Part shown: positions 7,255 through 15,921 of the stretch, piece after piece
Numbering within the stretch: position 1 is the stretch's first letter
Layout: each line of letters starts with the position of its first letter
DNA from: a virus
Direction: 5' to 3' (one strand)
Length of the DNA: 64,000 nucleotides
Virus record (IMG/VR): IMGVR_UViG_3300046750_000743
Span: 41,416-105,415 of that record
Made by a program: the position numbers and the translations under genes
The notes under the pieces: generated by a model
The model's database searches: none
Seen by the model: the letters and a program-made list of their open reading frames with translations, nothing else
Told to the model about the DNA's origin: nothing

Positions 7255-8703
7255 ATGATCGTGAATCTAACAAAAAAAGAATGGGCACCCTTTGACGACG
7301 CCATGAAATCTTGGAGGGGTCCTCACCCTTATAGAAAAGGCGAGACAATAGGGTATTGGGTTCTTCGAGGCTGGTTTGAAATAGAAGAGGAGAGAGCCGA
7401 GAAGGAATACCCACTGCTCCAGAAGAAGAGGTATGCCCAGCAAAAGATAGGTTCGTGGTATCCAAAGTTTAAAGCGGGAGAGATCACCAAGGAGACGATA
7501 GAACTCAAAGAGGCCGAGGACTTTTACGAACTACAGATATTGATCTATGATGAAGACCGTATCCGTGCTCCTTCAAGTGAGATAGAGCTCTACGAGGCAG
7601 ATGTGATTCAAATCGCAGAGGGTGTTCGTAGTGCGTTCAAGACCCCTGGTTATGAACGAAGCTGGCACAAAGCACTCTTTCTTGGCATTACTAGGGGTAT
7701 TGTCTCAAAATTCGTCTTTGTCGGTCTGAATGCTCTTAAGAGCGTCCCTCTCGCCTTGAAGAGTTTTGTTGATGATTGGAGAGCTAGTGATCAGAAGTTG
7801 AGTCCAAGCAAAAATTTCGAACTCTTCAAGACCAGTTTCTTGAAAGCGTTCGATCAATCTGTCGAGGTTCTTTCTATTGCCGCTGTTTGGGCTCAAGATA
7901 TGCTGTTAAGGGTGATATTACCCTTTGGCATTTTCCTTATAATAAGTCACTTCGGAATCATCCCCGGATTAGGGGGTAGTCTCAATGGATTTATTGCAAA
8001 ACTTTTTATCGGCCAGAGCGAAGGTTTGTTAGCTAAAGGGACAGGATTTTTGATATCTACCGTGATAGCTATAGTGTTTGGGACGGCGTTGAAAAAGTTT
8101 TTTGATGGTCGAAGTACAAATCAATTCAAGCTCGTAACTCAAGACATCTTTGCGGGTGCCGTAACACCCGAAAAAATGGAGTCTCGGTATAACGAGAAGA
8201 TTCAGGACATCATGGACAACCCAGATCTGAGTTGGAAAGAGATGAAAGATCAGATGCTAGAGGTGCATAAGGAGTTTCAGCTAGAAGTACGACCCGCTAT
8301 TGAGAAAGGTCTCTATCTATCTGGAACTATGTCAGACCAAGCAGGCAAGAAATTCTTCGACGAGGCTGAAGTGTGGTATGACAAAGCGACTGAAGGCATG
8401 GCGAACATGTTCACCGCTATAAAGAACAAGTTTTCAGGAGGAGGCAAAAAAGGGTCATCTGCTTCACTTCCTATATCCCTAAAGATAGTACAAGCTAAAG
8501 CCATGCTCACATTAAAGGCTGATCTTGAAGACTATATGAAGAACGGAGAAGGAGCCACCTTGATATACAAGATTCTCTCAGGTGAAGAACCTATTGATGA
8601 GGAGATCAAGGAACACGTTCAAATGAACTCTGCTTTAGTCGCATCCGTCCAAAAAGAGCTTGAGGCGAATGTTGACCTCTCCCAATTTAGCGTCGCTAAC
8701 TAA
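7255..8703 (+). CDS. Hypothetical membrane-associated protein (482 aa)
   Basis: No family is recognised. Residues 1-140 are charged and tryptophan-rich. Two hydrophobic segments follow near residues 215-245 (including ILPFGIFLIISHFG) and 265-285, then ~190 mostly helical residues. This resembles injected or internal-membrane phage proteins but is not diagnostic. The last 69 bp overlap the convergent gene at 8635-9144, the longest such overlap in the window. Confidence 0.55.
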   Translation: MIVNLTKKEWAPFDDAMKSWRGPHPYRKGETIGYWVLRGWFEIEEERAEKEYPLLQKKRYAQQKIGSWYPKFKAGEITKETIELKEAEDFYELQILIYDEDRIRAPSSEIELYEADVIQIAEGVRSAFKTPGYERSWHKALFLGITRGIVSKFVFVGLNALKSVPLALKSFVDDWRASDQKLSPSKNFELFKTSFLKAFDQSVEVLSIAAVWAQDMLLRVILPFGIFLIISHFGIIPGLGGSLNGFIAKLFIGQSEGLLAKGTGFLISTVIAIVFGTALKKFFDGRSTNQFKLVTQDIFAGAVTPEKMESRYNEKIQDIMDNPDLSWKEMKDQMLEVHKEFQLEVRPAIEKGLYLSGTMSDQAGKKFFDEAEVWYDKATEGMANMFTAIKNKFSGGGKKGSSASLPISLKIVQAKAMLTLKADLEDYMKNGEGATLIYKILSGEEPIDEEIKEHVQMNSALVASVQKELEANVDLSQFSVAN

Positions 8704-9144
8704 GTGAATGTTCTTAATCTGAGGGTAGTTCTCTTTAAGCTCAGAGAGATCGCTGAGCTTGACGGTTATGTCTGAGAGTACAGGGGCGAAGGTGATTTCA
8801 TTAGACTTCATCTCTTCTACTTCCCACTTCTCTCCTGTACTCAAAGAGCCTTCATACACACCTATGTTATAGGTTACTGTTTCAATGATCTCCTCTACAG
8901 AAGCTCCTGTCTCAACCCAGCCTCCTTTCGCCTCACGGAACTTCTCGTAATCCCACTCTAGAGACTTGCCCGACAAAGACTTTTGTGTCAGGACATCGAG
9001 AATCGTGCTTGCATACTCGTTCAAGTCCGCCCTGTCGGACTTGTTTCCGTTGAACGAGATCTTCTGTGAGAGGCTCAGGTACTCTTGAAGGTACTTTCCG
9101 AGATCCTCTAATAACCCTTCTTTGTTTCTTTCACTTACAATCAT
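8635..9144 (-). CDS. Hypothetical protein (169 aa)
   Basis: The product has an N-terminal helix pair (GLLEDLGKYLQEYLSL) and a beta-rich C-terminal half; no domain is recognised. The ATG at 9144 lies only 2 bp past the stop of the SbcD-like gene, so the two are probably co-transcribed and translationally coupled. Position next to SbcD suggests a link to DNA metabolism, which is inference only. Confidence 0.55.
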   Translation of the reverse strand: MIVSERNKEGLLEDLGKYLQEYLSLSQKISFNGNKSDRADLNEYASTILDVLTQKSLSGKSLEWDYEKFREAKGGWVETGASVEEIIETVTYNIGVYEGSLSTGEKWEVEEMKSNEITFAPVLSDITVKLSDLSELKENYPQIKNIHLVSDAKLGEVNIRLKLFLDGCD

Positions 9145-9146
9145 AT

Positions 9147-10121
9147 TTAAGTTACCTTGTCTAAATAAGAGTTAGCAAGCTCCTTCGCACCATTAGATGC
9201 CGTGCTAATGGACATTACTCGCTCTTTTAATGTTAATTCTGTCCAGCCTTGTGTCGCGATCTTCTTCATTCGATCCACTATGTCAGTCATTCTCTGGCTG
9301 TCGTCTTTTTCTCTTACTGCCTCTTCTATCTTGAAGCACTCAGATGCGGGTCTCACAGGCACATTGTGCCTAACGAACTCGATACTCTCTTTGGTCATCT
9401 TGACCTCTACCACACAGGGCTTCCGATCAAGGTCGTCTAGGTGTAGAGAGCCTCTTGTGAGCGAACCTACATTTACTACGGTAGCTCCGTTAGGAAGCTT
9501 CACGACTCCCTGATCTTTATGCCAATGCCCGAAGAACCATCCATCTACCTGAGAGACCGTGTCTAGGAAGTCATATCCTACTATATCTTCCCCTTCAAAC
9601 ATCGTCCCTGTCTTACCTTTTCGAGCCAAGAGGTGACAAGCAACTAAGAGGTAGTCTTCATCTCCTCTTTCCACAGAGGATAGTCTTTCAAAGTCATACA
9701 AAGTTCCGTGATATGGTATCCCAACTACTCTGACTTTTACTCCGTCTTCTTCAAAGACAATCTCCTTGTTATCGCCAAACTCCTTAAAGACACCAGAGGA
9801 GAACAAGACCCCTAGCGGTTGCTCAGGCAGGTATTCGTACTTACCGTACTTAACATCGTGATTGCCCACTAATCCATAGACAGGGCAAGGGTAATCGCTG
9901 TGGGCGTTAAATGCCTCTCTAACGAGAGAGTGTGAGTTCTTGGAGGGTGACTTAACATCAAAGAAGTCACCGCCGTCTAAGACAGCATTTGCCCCTGTTT
10001 CTTTTGCTAGTTCACCGACCCACTTAAGTTTTCTCACGACATCTGTTGTCCAAGAGCCTAATCTCCTTCTTGGAGTCTTGTCGGCCATGTGTACATCTGT
10101 CCTCCAGATAAGATTAATCAT
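9147..10121 (-). CDS. SbcD/Mre11-like nuclease subunit
   Basis: Calcineurin-like metallophosphoesterase motifs are in order: RTDVH (D9, H11), DGGDFFD, GLVGNHD and FFGHWHKD. This is the signature of SbcD, Mre11 and T4 gp47 nucleases, which process DNA ends with a Rad50/SbcC ATPase. At 324 aa it is close to T4 gp47. The nearest Rad50-like gene (17160-18296) is 7 kb away on the other strand and lacks the C-terminal ATPase half, so a complete complex cannot be assumed. Upstream lies a C-rich TTTTATACC stretch at 10180-10200. Confidence 0.88.
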   Translation of the reverse strand: MINLIWRTDVHMADKTPRRRLGSWTTDVVRKLKWVGELAKETGANAVLDGGDFFDVKSPSKNSHSLVREAFNAHSDYPCPVYGLVGNHDVKYGKYEYLPEQPLGVLFSSGVFKEFGDNKEIVFEEDGVKVRVVGIPYHGTLYDFERLSSVERGDEDYLLVACHLLARKGKTGTMFEGEDIVGYDFLDTVSQVDGWFFGHWHKDQGVVKLPNGATVVNVGSLTRGSLHLDDLDRKPCVVEVKMTKESIEFVRHNVPVRPASECFKIEEAVREKDDSQRMTDIVDRMKKIATQGWTELTLKERVMSISTASNGAKELANSYLDKVT

Positions 10122-10179
10122 CTTGGTGGCTTCTCCTCTTTCTGTGTTTGCATTATTTGTTTATATGATACAGGAAGAG

Positions 10180-10200
10180 GGGGAGGTATAAAAGGGGGGA
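10180..10200 (-). promoter_or_regulatory. Possible promoter upstream of SbcD-like gene
   Basis: On the minus strand CCTTTTATACCTCC resembles the TTTTATACC core of the element at 2413-2425, but it sits about 65 nt from the start codon and within reach of the thyX 3' end. Weak call. Confidence 0.25.
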
Positions 10201-10202
10201 AT

Positions 10203-10937
10203 TCAACCCTCTTGTACTGCGGGGATCTTCCCATGCTTAACAAAGTTCTCATGTGATTTAGGCCATATTGATTGTATCTGCCTACTGATCTCTCTGGCCA
10301 AGAGCTTGATCTCCCATTGTGCATCTTCATGGTCTCTCTTCGCAATGAAGCTGTTCACCCAATTGTGAAGAGATCCCGTAGCCCAATAAGTTGTGTATAT
10401 GTTCTGAGGTAAGACCATCCTCGCTTGCTCTCGGGCTACACCTTGATCAATCATCTTATTATAGAGTATCACGGCGTCAGCGGTGTGGTTCTTGATTGCA
10501 GAAGAGGAATCCACTTTGAGGGAAGGCTCGAACTCAATCACGGGATTGAACGTCTCATCAAGACTCGTCTGACGGTTCTTAGTATCCTGCATCCTCATCT
10601 CTTTTGGAAAGTAGAACTCAAGGTTCTCTGAGGTGTACCTTCTTGAGATCTCATTGTAGGAGAATGTCCTGTGTCTCATCTGTTGCCTTGCGACGAACAT
10701 CGGCACTTTGATCCAAAAAGTGATGACGTTGTGTTCGACTGTTGATGTGTGACCCTCTCTCACAAGAAAGCTGGAGAGCCTTGCCTCTCTTTCAGACCAC
10801 TCGGTGCTCACTTTGTCTAGAGAGGCTCTAGCCGCGTTAACGACTGTGAGGTCATCTCCCATGTGTTGAATCAGGGCGACCCCGCCAACACCGTCGTTGT
10901 AAATGTCTACTCTTCGGTCTTGAAAATCCGTACTCAT
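10203..10937 (-). CDS. thyX: Flavin-dependent thymidylate synthase ThyX
   Basis: ThyX converts dUMP to dTMP using methylene-tetrahydrofolate, FAD and NADPH. The diagnostic RHRxxSxxxxSxRY motif is intact as RHRTFSYNEISRRY (residues 88-101), and the HNVITFWIKVPMFVARQQ segment before it is typical. At 244 aa the length is normal for the family. AAAGGGAG lies before the ATG. With the kinase and MazG-like protein it forms a nucleotide-supply set for phage replication. Confidence 0.95.
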   Translation of the reverse strand: MSTDFQDRRVDIYNDGVGGVALIQHMGDDLTVVNAARASLDKVSTEWSEREARLSSFLVREGHTSTVEHNVITFWIKVPMFVARQQMRHRTFSYNEISRRYTSENLEFYFPKEMRMQDTKNRQTSLDETFNPVIEFEPSLKVDSSSAIKNHTADAVILYNKMIDQGVAREQARMVLPQNIYTTYWATGSLHNWVNSFIAKRDHEDAQWEIKLLAREISRQIQSIWPKSHENFVKHGKIPAVQEG

Positions 10938-10990
10938 CTTTAGTATGCTCCCTTTCTTGATTGTGGTTACTTATACCCCCAATGACATAT

Positions 10991-11021
10991 TTGAAAGACA
11001 TTTTTTTGAGGCTGGTATAAC
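10991..11021 (+). promoter_or_regulatory. Sigma70-like promoter before the 11061 gene
   Basis: TTGAAA, 19 bp spacer, TATAAC with TGG before it. It lies in the 123-bp divergent region between thyX and the zinc-finger gene and would drive the zinc-finger, clamp-loader and NusG-like run. Confidence 0.4.
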
Positions 11022-11060
11022 ACCTCTACAGAAACAACTAGGTGGATAAGGTTTTTTTAA

Positions 11061-11399
11061 ATGGATGAGATAGAAGTAACGCCTCTCAGGAAAAGTAAGT
11101 GCAATGTGTTATGGTACGAAGATGGGTTGGAGGTGCGGAGGTGGAGATGTCGTACTCAACTCAATTCGTATGGCTTCAAAGAAGAGAAAACCCAATGCTG
11201 GTATCACAATTGTCCAGGGAGAAGAGAAGAAGTCAGACATGAAGTTGTAATAATTGAGTCAACCCGCTCTTGCGAGAATTATGGCTGTTCTAACAAGGTA
11301 GCGTCTGATAGAAAAAAATACTGCTCCGACAAGTGCAGGAAGCAAAAGGCTAGGGTAGACTACGAAGCTCGCAATCCTAAAAGAAAGAGGAGGCGTTAA
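11061..11399 (+). CDS. Small zinc-finger protein
   Basis: Of 112 residues, the C-terminal 45 hold a Cys4 cluster: C-x4-C (SCENYGC) followed by KKYCSDKCRKQK, then a very basic tail (NPKRKRRR). An additional CWYHNC pair lies in the middle. This looks like a treble-clef or zinc-ribbon DNA/RNA-binding module of the kind found in small phage proteins. It is the first gene after the divergent promoter and precedes the clamp loader by 36 bp. Function is unknown. Confidence 0.6.
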   Translation: MDEIEVTPLRKSKCNVLWYEDGLEVRRWRCRTQLNSYGFKEEKTQCWYHNCPGRREEVRHEVVIIESTRSCENYGCSNKVASDRKKYCSDKCRKQKARVDYEARNPKRKRRR

Positions 11400-11435
11400 A
11401 TCTCCGATTCTATAAAAGAATGAAAGGAGATATGT

Positions 11436-12608
11436 ATGTCATTAGATACGAAATACCGACCGAGAACATATGAAGACGTTCTCGGTCAAAAAGACACGAT
11501 AAAGACCCTCAAAGGGTTCATTTCAAGTGAAGCTGGGTGGAGGCAGTCCTATTTGTTCGCTGGCCCTTACGGGTCAGGGAAAACAACACTCGGTCGCATT
11601 ATGGCAAGAGCCTTATTATGTGAGAATCCTGTAAAGGGAGACCCTTGCGACCAATGCAACTCTTGTAAAGCAATGCTAGACGGCAGTCACGATTCCTTCA
11701 TTGAAGTGGACGCGGCTACGAACTCAGGTAAAGCTGACGTGAAGAAGCTACTTGAGAACCTGAACTACACCTCTTTTTCAGGGTCGAAAAAACTGTACCT
11801 GTTCGATGAGGCTCACCAGCTATCGAAGGATGCTCTTGACGCTCTCCTCAAGCCAATGGAGGAGAATGACAAGGGATCTTTCGATAAGAGGCTTGTCTGC
11901 ATATTCGCAACAACAGAACCTGAAAAGATGAGACAAACTGTCCTGTCTCGATGTGCTCCTGCATTCATCATCAAGCATGTTAACTCTGAAGAGATAGCAG
12001 ACCGTCTCGAAATGGTGTGTACTGAAGAGGGGTTTGAGAGCGAGAGGGAAGCTCTTGTACTCATTGCAGACTTTACCGAAGGACACATTCGCGATGCACT
12101 GAAGGCGATTGAAGGCGTTGCCTCTAAAGAGGGTAAAGTGTCAGTGCAAGGAGTGCGTGAGTATCTGCATGTAGACCGTAACGATCAAATCTGCAAGCTT
12201 CTCATTAGCGACGTGAGTCAGTCCCTAATCATTCTTGAAGACTTGTTGATGTCCACGCCCGTTGGTGTTGTCTATGATAGGTTGCTGACCGCAGCCACAT
12301 GGTCAATCTCTATAGGGTATGGTTCGGGCAAACCTCCCCCTTTTTGGAAGAAGGACATACTCACGAAAGCATGGGATCTGCATCAGGATGGACTCCTTGC
12401 CCTTGCAGATGATCTTGCCTCTGCCCCATACAGACCCACAAGTGCAATGTTAAAAGTGAGTGTTCTGAAATGGAAGAAGGGGGGCATACCCAAAAATAAT
12501 GCTCCTTTACCCGCCTTCACAGAGCCACAAGGTCAAATCCGAGAAGAAATGAGAACTCTTTCATTGTCTAAGTTCGCGACAATGGTAAAAAGTAAGTTAG
12601 ATATTTAA
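11436..12608 (+). CDS. DnaX-like sliding-clamp loader ATPase
   Basis: AAA+ clamp-loader subunit resembling the tau/gamma subunit of DNA polymerase III. Walker A GPYGSGKTT (43-51), the DnaX zinc module C62, C71, C74, C77 (CDQCNSC), Walker B LYLFDEAH, sensor 1 ATTEPEKM and the SRC motif are all visible. At 390 aa it lacks the long C-terminal tau region of about 640-aa bacterial DnaX and so resembles gamma or a phage single-type loader. The ATG follows AAAGGAGA. It would load a sliding clamp for the phage polymerase, neither of which is in this window. Confidence 0.9.
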   Translation: MSLDTKYRPRTYEDVLGQKDTIKTLKGFISSEAGWRQSYLFAGPYGSGKTTLGRIMARALLCENPVKGDPCDQCNSCKAMLDGSHDSFIEVDAATNSGKADVKKLLENLNYTSFSGSKKLYLFDEAHQLSKDALDALLKPMEENDKGSFDKRLVCIFATTEPEKMRQTVLSRCAPAFIIKHVNSEEIADRLEMVCTEEGFESEREALVLIADFTEGHIRDALKAIEGVASKEGKVSVQGVREYLHVDRNDQICKLLISDVSQSLIILEDLLMSTPVGVVYDRLLTAATWSISIGYGSGKPPPFWKKDILTKAWDLHQDGLLALADDLASAPYRPTSAMLKVSVLKWKKGGIPKNNAPLPAFTEPQGQIREEMRTLSLSKFATMVKSKLDI

Positions 12609-12635
12609 CAAATCTAACTTCTTAGTGAGTCTTAT

Positions 12636-13151
12636 ATGAGATCAGAGTCTTGGGTTATCTTAGAAATAACCAGCAAGGGTGAAGAGGCAGTAGAGCAAGG
12701 CACTTTAAAAAGGTCTTTGCTTGAAGTGTCTCCTTTTAAAGAAGGGGACATCTTCATACCGATAGTCAAGCACGGAGGAAAACCCGTCTGGGTGATGGAG
12801 GGTTATATCTTCATCAAGTCAGGGTACGGTGCTTCTGACTACTTCGATCTTAGAAGAACGTACCTAATTCGGAATGTGGTTAGTCAGATAGATGAGTCAA
12901 CGGGTTTGATCTCAAAAGGAGTTATCAGTACCAGAGACCTCAACTCGATGCTGAAAAGAGCTGATGAACTAGGTGCTAGGTTTGATTTTGGAGACAAGGT
13001 TGCGATCAAGGACGGCGAATTCAAGGGTTTTGAAGCCACCGTCCTTGATCTCTTTGAGAAAGACAGTCTCAGGATGTACTCACTCCTTATAGACATGAGG
13101 AGTGTTGAAATAATAATAAGTGCAGACTGTCTGTCTGTAGAGAGTGTGTGA
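12636..13151 (+). CDS. NusG-like transcription elongation factor
   Basis: The first ~90 residues resemble a NusG N-terminal domain (starting ESWVILEITSKGEE, with VMEGYIFIKSGYG in the usual FPGYIFV position). Residues ~115-145 form a KOW-like motif (FDFGDKVAIKDGEFKGFEA). At 171 aa the length is near bacterial NusG or RfaH. NusG family proteins clamp RNA polymerase to increase processivity or antiterminate. It lies between a clamp-loader gene and a sigma-like HTH gene that begins 2 bp after its stop, making a plausible transcription-control pair. The domain call is from pattern; no alignment was run. Confidence 0.7.
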   Translation: MRSESWVILEITSKGEEAVEQGTLKRSLLEVSPFKEGDIFIPIVKHGGKPVWVMEGYIFIKSGYGASDYFDLRRTYLIRNVVSQIDESTGLISKGVISTRDLNSMLKRADELGARFDFGDKVAIKDGEFKGFEATVLDLFEKDSLRMYSLLIDMRSVEIIISADCLSVESV

Positions 13152-13152
13152 T

Positions 13153-13719
13153 ATGGACGCGAAGCTAATGGAAGAGATCTTCTCTAATGGACAAGGTCTT
13201 GACAGTCTGCCTTCTGCAAGCTTTGTAGCCCCCCATAAGGCATTACAGGTTCAGGAGATATTAGACCACATGAGCCACATATCTCCTATTGAGGCCGATA
13301 TGGTAGAGCTTCATCTCTTAAAAGGGGTGAGTCAGGCACTATTAGGCAAGATCTTCGGGTACACCCAGCCTAACATACACTACAGAATTAATCGGGGTAT
13401 AGACAGACTTAAAGTCTACTTGAAAATATCTTTATATACTGAGGAGGAACTCAGATCCCGACTGTCTGGGTTCTTTACAGAGAAGAAAGACATAGACGTG
13501 TTGGTCTATCTGTACCTGCACTCTAGTCAAAGCCATGTGGCTAGAATGCTAGGAGATACTCAAGGGAAGGTCAGGTATCGGTTCTTGAAGTGCATGGAGT
13601 CCTTATCTCAAGCTCCTAGCCTTGAAGACATTTACTTATCTATGAAGACCGTAGGGGACAACTTAACTTTGTTAAGGTGCGACTCAGATAAGGAACCGAG
13701 AAAAAGAGTTATACTATGA
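13153..13719 (+). CDS. Tandem sigma-region-4-like HTH protein
   Basis: Two helix-turn-helix units of sigma-70 region 4 type follow each other. The first, around residues 50-95, contains MVELHLLKGVSQALLGKIFG followed by TQPNIHYRINRGIDRL. The second, around 115-155, contains DVLVYLYLHSSQSHVARMLG followed by DTQGKVRYRFLKCMESL. There is no region 2, so it is not a full sigma factor. ATG 13153 is preferred over GTG 13144. It overlaps the next gene by ATGA. It could direct host RNA polymerase to phage promoters or repress, and is a candidate reader of the GTTnnTTTAT elements. Confidence 0.6.
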   Translation: MDAKLMEEIFSNGQGLDSLPSASFVAPHKALQVQEILDHMSHISPIEADMVELHLLKGVSQALLGKIFGYTQPNIHYRINRGIDRLKVYLKISLYTEEELRSRLSGFFTEKKDIDVLVYLYLHSSQSHVARMLGDTQGKVRYRFLKCMESLSQAPSLEDIYLSMKTVGDNLTLLRCDSDKEPRKRVIL

Positions 13720-13976
13720 CGGGAAACAAGGCAATCCTACCCAAGAACATCGTAGACAAATGGATACTAGAGGTGATGAAACATCAATATGACATCACGA
13801 TCCACGCCAACGAATCTCCTTTCCCTGAGATGTATGTGAGGTCTGTCTCTTCTATTGCAGGCTGTTCTTCTCAGTTAGTAAACGACAACAAGATTGTCGT
13901 CAGCTCTCACGACCCCGTAGCTCTTGCCCATGTAGCATTGTTAGCTAAAAGGAGAGGCTACTTAGTCGAAGAATAG
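13716..13976 (+). CDS. Hypothetical protein (86 aa)
   Basis: ATGA overlap with the upstream sigma-like gene indicates translational coupling. The product is small and soluble with mixed alpha/beta pattern; no family is recognised. Its coupling suggests a function with the HTH protein. Confidence 0.5.
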   Translation: MTGNKAILPKNIVDKWILEVMKHQYDITIHANESPFPEMYVRSVSSIAGCSSQLVNDNKIVVSSHDPVALAHVALLAKRRGYLVEE

Positions 13977-14022
13977 TTCTTAAATGGAACTTGGATTATA
14001 GGTAGGGAGGCTTAGTAATGTA

Positions 14023-14352
14023 GTGTCTTTGTCTAGAATTGAAAATGGCCAGAGGGTGTGTAACTCATATGAGGGCAATCTCTCTTATGAGGCATACTTG
14101 ACCCATCTTCTCACAGAGGTCGGGTACTCTCTCATATATCTATCTCCTTTTGAGAAGATGCTTGAGTTCATACATGAAGAAGACCCAAAGATGAAGGTAC
14201 TCCTTACTTTAGAAGAGGGTTCTGGGTGGTATCATTTCGTCATATACGGCAAAGTACAATGGTGTGTGAAATCCTCTGGGGATCGACCTTTTCATGAGAC
14301 AGGGAATAGAGTCCTTCATGCCATAAGGGAAAGTTACAGATTAGGTGAATGA
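14023..14352 (+). CDS. Hypothetical protein (109 aa)
   Basis: The start is uncertain. A GTG at 14023 opens the frame, but the best-spaced codon after the GGGAGG ribosome-binding site is an ATG at 14018 that is followed at once by TAG. The product has an aromatic-rich C-terminal half (SGWYHFVIYGKVQW) and no known domain. It ends in an ATGA overlap with the next gene. Confidence 0.45.
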   Translation: MSLSRIENGQRVCNSYEGNLSYEAYLTHLLTEVGYSLIYLSPFEKMLEFIHEEDPKMKVLLTLEEGSGWYHFVIYGKVQWCVKSSGDRPFHETGNRVLHAIRESYRLGE

Positions 14353-14588
14353 TGGACGAAAATAAACATAGCTTTTCACTGAATGACGTGGTAATCATCC
14401 TGCACGAAGATGGGGACACATCCTTCATATTTAATGAAGAAACCAAGCTCAATCCTGACCAGATGGAGCTTTTTATAAGGTTTTATATGTGTGTCAAGCC
14501 AAGCCTTATGTTGAGAGTTTTCCTTATTTTAGAAGGGTTCTTGACTACCCTCACTTCCTCGGTCAAGAGTGCAATTCACAAAAAGTAG
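14349..14588 (+). CDS. Hypothetical protein (79 aa)
   Basis: ATG 14349 overlaps the preceding stop. The C-terminal ~35 residues contain a hydrophobic stretch (LMLRVFLILEGFLTTL) that may be membrane-associated. No family is recognised. Confidence 0.45.
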   Translation: MMDENKHSFSLNDVVIILHEDGDTSFIFNEETKLNPDQMELFIRFYMCVKPSLMLRVFLILEGFLTTLTSSVKSAIHKK

Positions 14589-14650
14589 TCTTGCAAAAAA
14601 TAGACTCTATAAGAGACACACTTTACAACACATTAAAACATGGAGGAACT

Positions 14651-15124
14651 ATGAGCCAAAGATGGAAAGCATCGTCTTCAACTCACGAGATCATTCGCGA
14701 TCTCACAGCCAATCACCACCCTCACCTCGTCGATATCGTAGATGACATCGTTGTCGTCTTCAAAGACAAGGCAAACAGGAAGGGTGATCGCCCTATCTTG
14801 GGTACAACCGCAAAAGCACCTGCAATTCTCTCAGTGCTTGGTGAGCGAGAGTATCAGTTCGTACTCACCATCGGTAATGATTGCTGGGTCAAGCTCAACG
14901 AAGCTCAGCGTACCGCACTCATCGACCACCTTCTTTGCTTCATTGGGGGCAAAGAAGATGAGAAGACAGGCGAGATGAAGTACTTCATGCAGACTCCTGA
15001 TGTCTTCTACTTCTCCGAAGAAGAGAGCAGACATGGCAATTGGAGAACTGATGTCGAGTACCCTTCAAACAAGAAGGAAGAGAAAGATAAAGGCTCAAGT
15101 GACTCTAACGTGGGGGTTCCCTGA
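14651..15124 (+). CDS. Phage metallopeptidase-like fold, active site lost
   Basis: The sequence follows the pattern I know for the putative phage metallopeptidase family: HHPHL near the N-terminus, GTTAKAP, a YQFVLTIGNDCW strand, then EAQRTALIDH and finally an EEESRHGNWRTDV segment. In active members the IDH is followed by a full HExxH zinc site; here residues 93-97 read HLLCF, so both the catalytic Glu and the second His are missing. I infer a non-catalytic derivative. ATG 14651 after GGAGGAACT is far better than the upstream in-frame 14489. Its stop overlaps the MazG-like start (TGATG). Confidence 0.6.
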   Translation: MSQRWKASSSTHEIIRDLTANHHPHLVDIVDDIVVVFKDKANRKGDRPILGTTAKAPAILSVLGEREYQFVLTIGNDCWVKLNEAQRTALIDHLLCFIGGKEDEKTGEMKYFMQTPDVFYFSEEESRHGNWRTDVEYPSNKKEEKDKGSSDSNVGVP

Positions 15125-15609
15125 TGAAGTATCTACTCAGAGGAGACGACAGCCAACTTTACACAGTCACCCGTGATGATATCTACAGGCTGGTCTGTAC
15201 TTCAGATATGTCTGAAGAAGATCAAGAACTTACGATCTTAAATTGGATCGAATCTGAAGACGCACAGGCTTTTTCAGATGAGACCTTCAACGATTACCAA
15301 GAGGCTACTCTTGAAACGGCGAAGTACCCTCCTAATAAAGCCTTAGAGTATCTTTCATTAGGTATCGCTTCTGAGGCAGGAGAGGTCGCGGGCAAGATGA
15401 AGAAGTGGATTCGAGACGGCGACAGTAAGATGACAGACGCAGAGTGGAAGCAAGCTATGGCTTCAGAGATCGGTGACGTTCTCTGGTACTGTGCTCGCTT
15501 AGCCGCAGAGCTGGATCTTAGTCTCTCTCAGATCGCGGAAGACAACATGGAGAAGCTCTTAGGTAGAAAAGAGCGTGGTGTTATTGGAGGTAGCGGAGAC
15601 AACCGCTAA
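15124..15609 (+). CDS. MazG-like nucleotide pyrophosphohydrolase
   Basis: The all-alpha NTP-PPase core is visible in the C-terminal ~110 residues: SEAGEVAGKMKKWIRDG, then SEIGDVLWYCARLA, and a typical KERGVIGGSGDNR end. These carry the acidic Mg-binding EEXX/EXXD residues. The N-terminal ~50 residues are extra. Such phage enzymes hydrolyse non-canonical NTPs or alter host ppGpp levels. Coupled by TGATG to the upstream gene and overlapping the convergent gene by 4 bp. Confidence 0.88.
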   Translation: MKYLLRGDDSQLYTVTRDDIYRLVCTSDMSEEDQELTILNWIESEDAQAFSDETFNDYQEATLETAKYPPNKALEYLSLGIASEAGEVAGKMKKWIRDGDSKMTDAEWKQAMASEIGDVLWYCARLAAELDLSLSQIAEDNMEKLLGRKERGVIGGSGDNR

Positions 15610-15812
15610 TCCTTGATCGCCTTGAAGGAGACAGATCCGTTGGATTCTGTCATCTCAAACTTACCAGGGAACTTAAAACGCTTCCCTTTAAGGTCAATGA
15701 TATTTACTTCATTGACCTTTTTTGTTTGAGGCGTTGAGGACTGAAATCCCGAATACCTGTCTGGGGTAGAGTTTAAGATCTCTCTTATAATATCATCTAT
15801 TTCACAACTCAT
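15606..15812 (-). CDS. Small hypothetical protein (68 aa)
   Basis: Single minus-strand gene between MazG-like and recA genes. AGAAGGATTACA precedes the ATG, which supports translation. The product has an N-terminal helix (CEIDDIIREILNS) and a short beta-rich C-terminus; no family is recognised. Confidence 0.5.
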   Translation of the reverse strand: MSCEIDDIIREILNSTPDRYSGFQSSTPQTKKVNEVNIIDLKGKRFKFPGKFEMTESNGSVSFKAIKD

Positions 15813-15921
15813 TGTAATCCTTCTCTATTTCAACAGAGTTCTCTAGCCTACCGAAAAAACAAGTTGGTTTATGGGCTAGATCATATAACGGTGTATATCA
15901 CATAACTTAAGGAGAAGAAAG

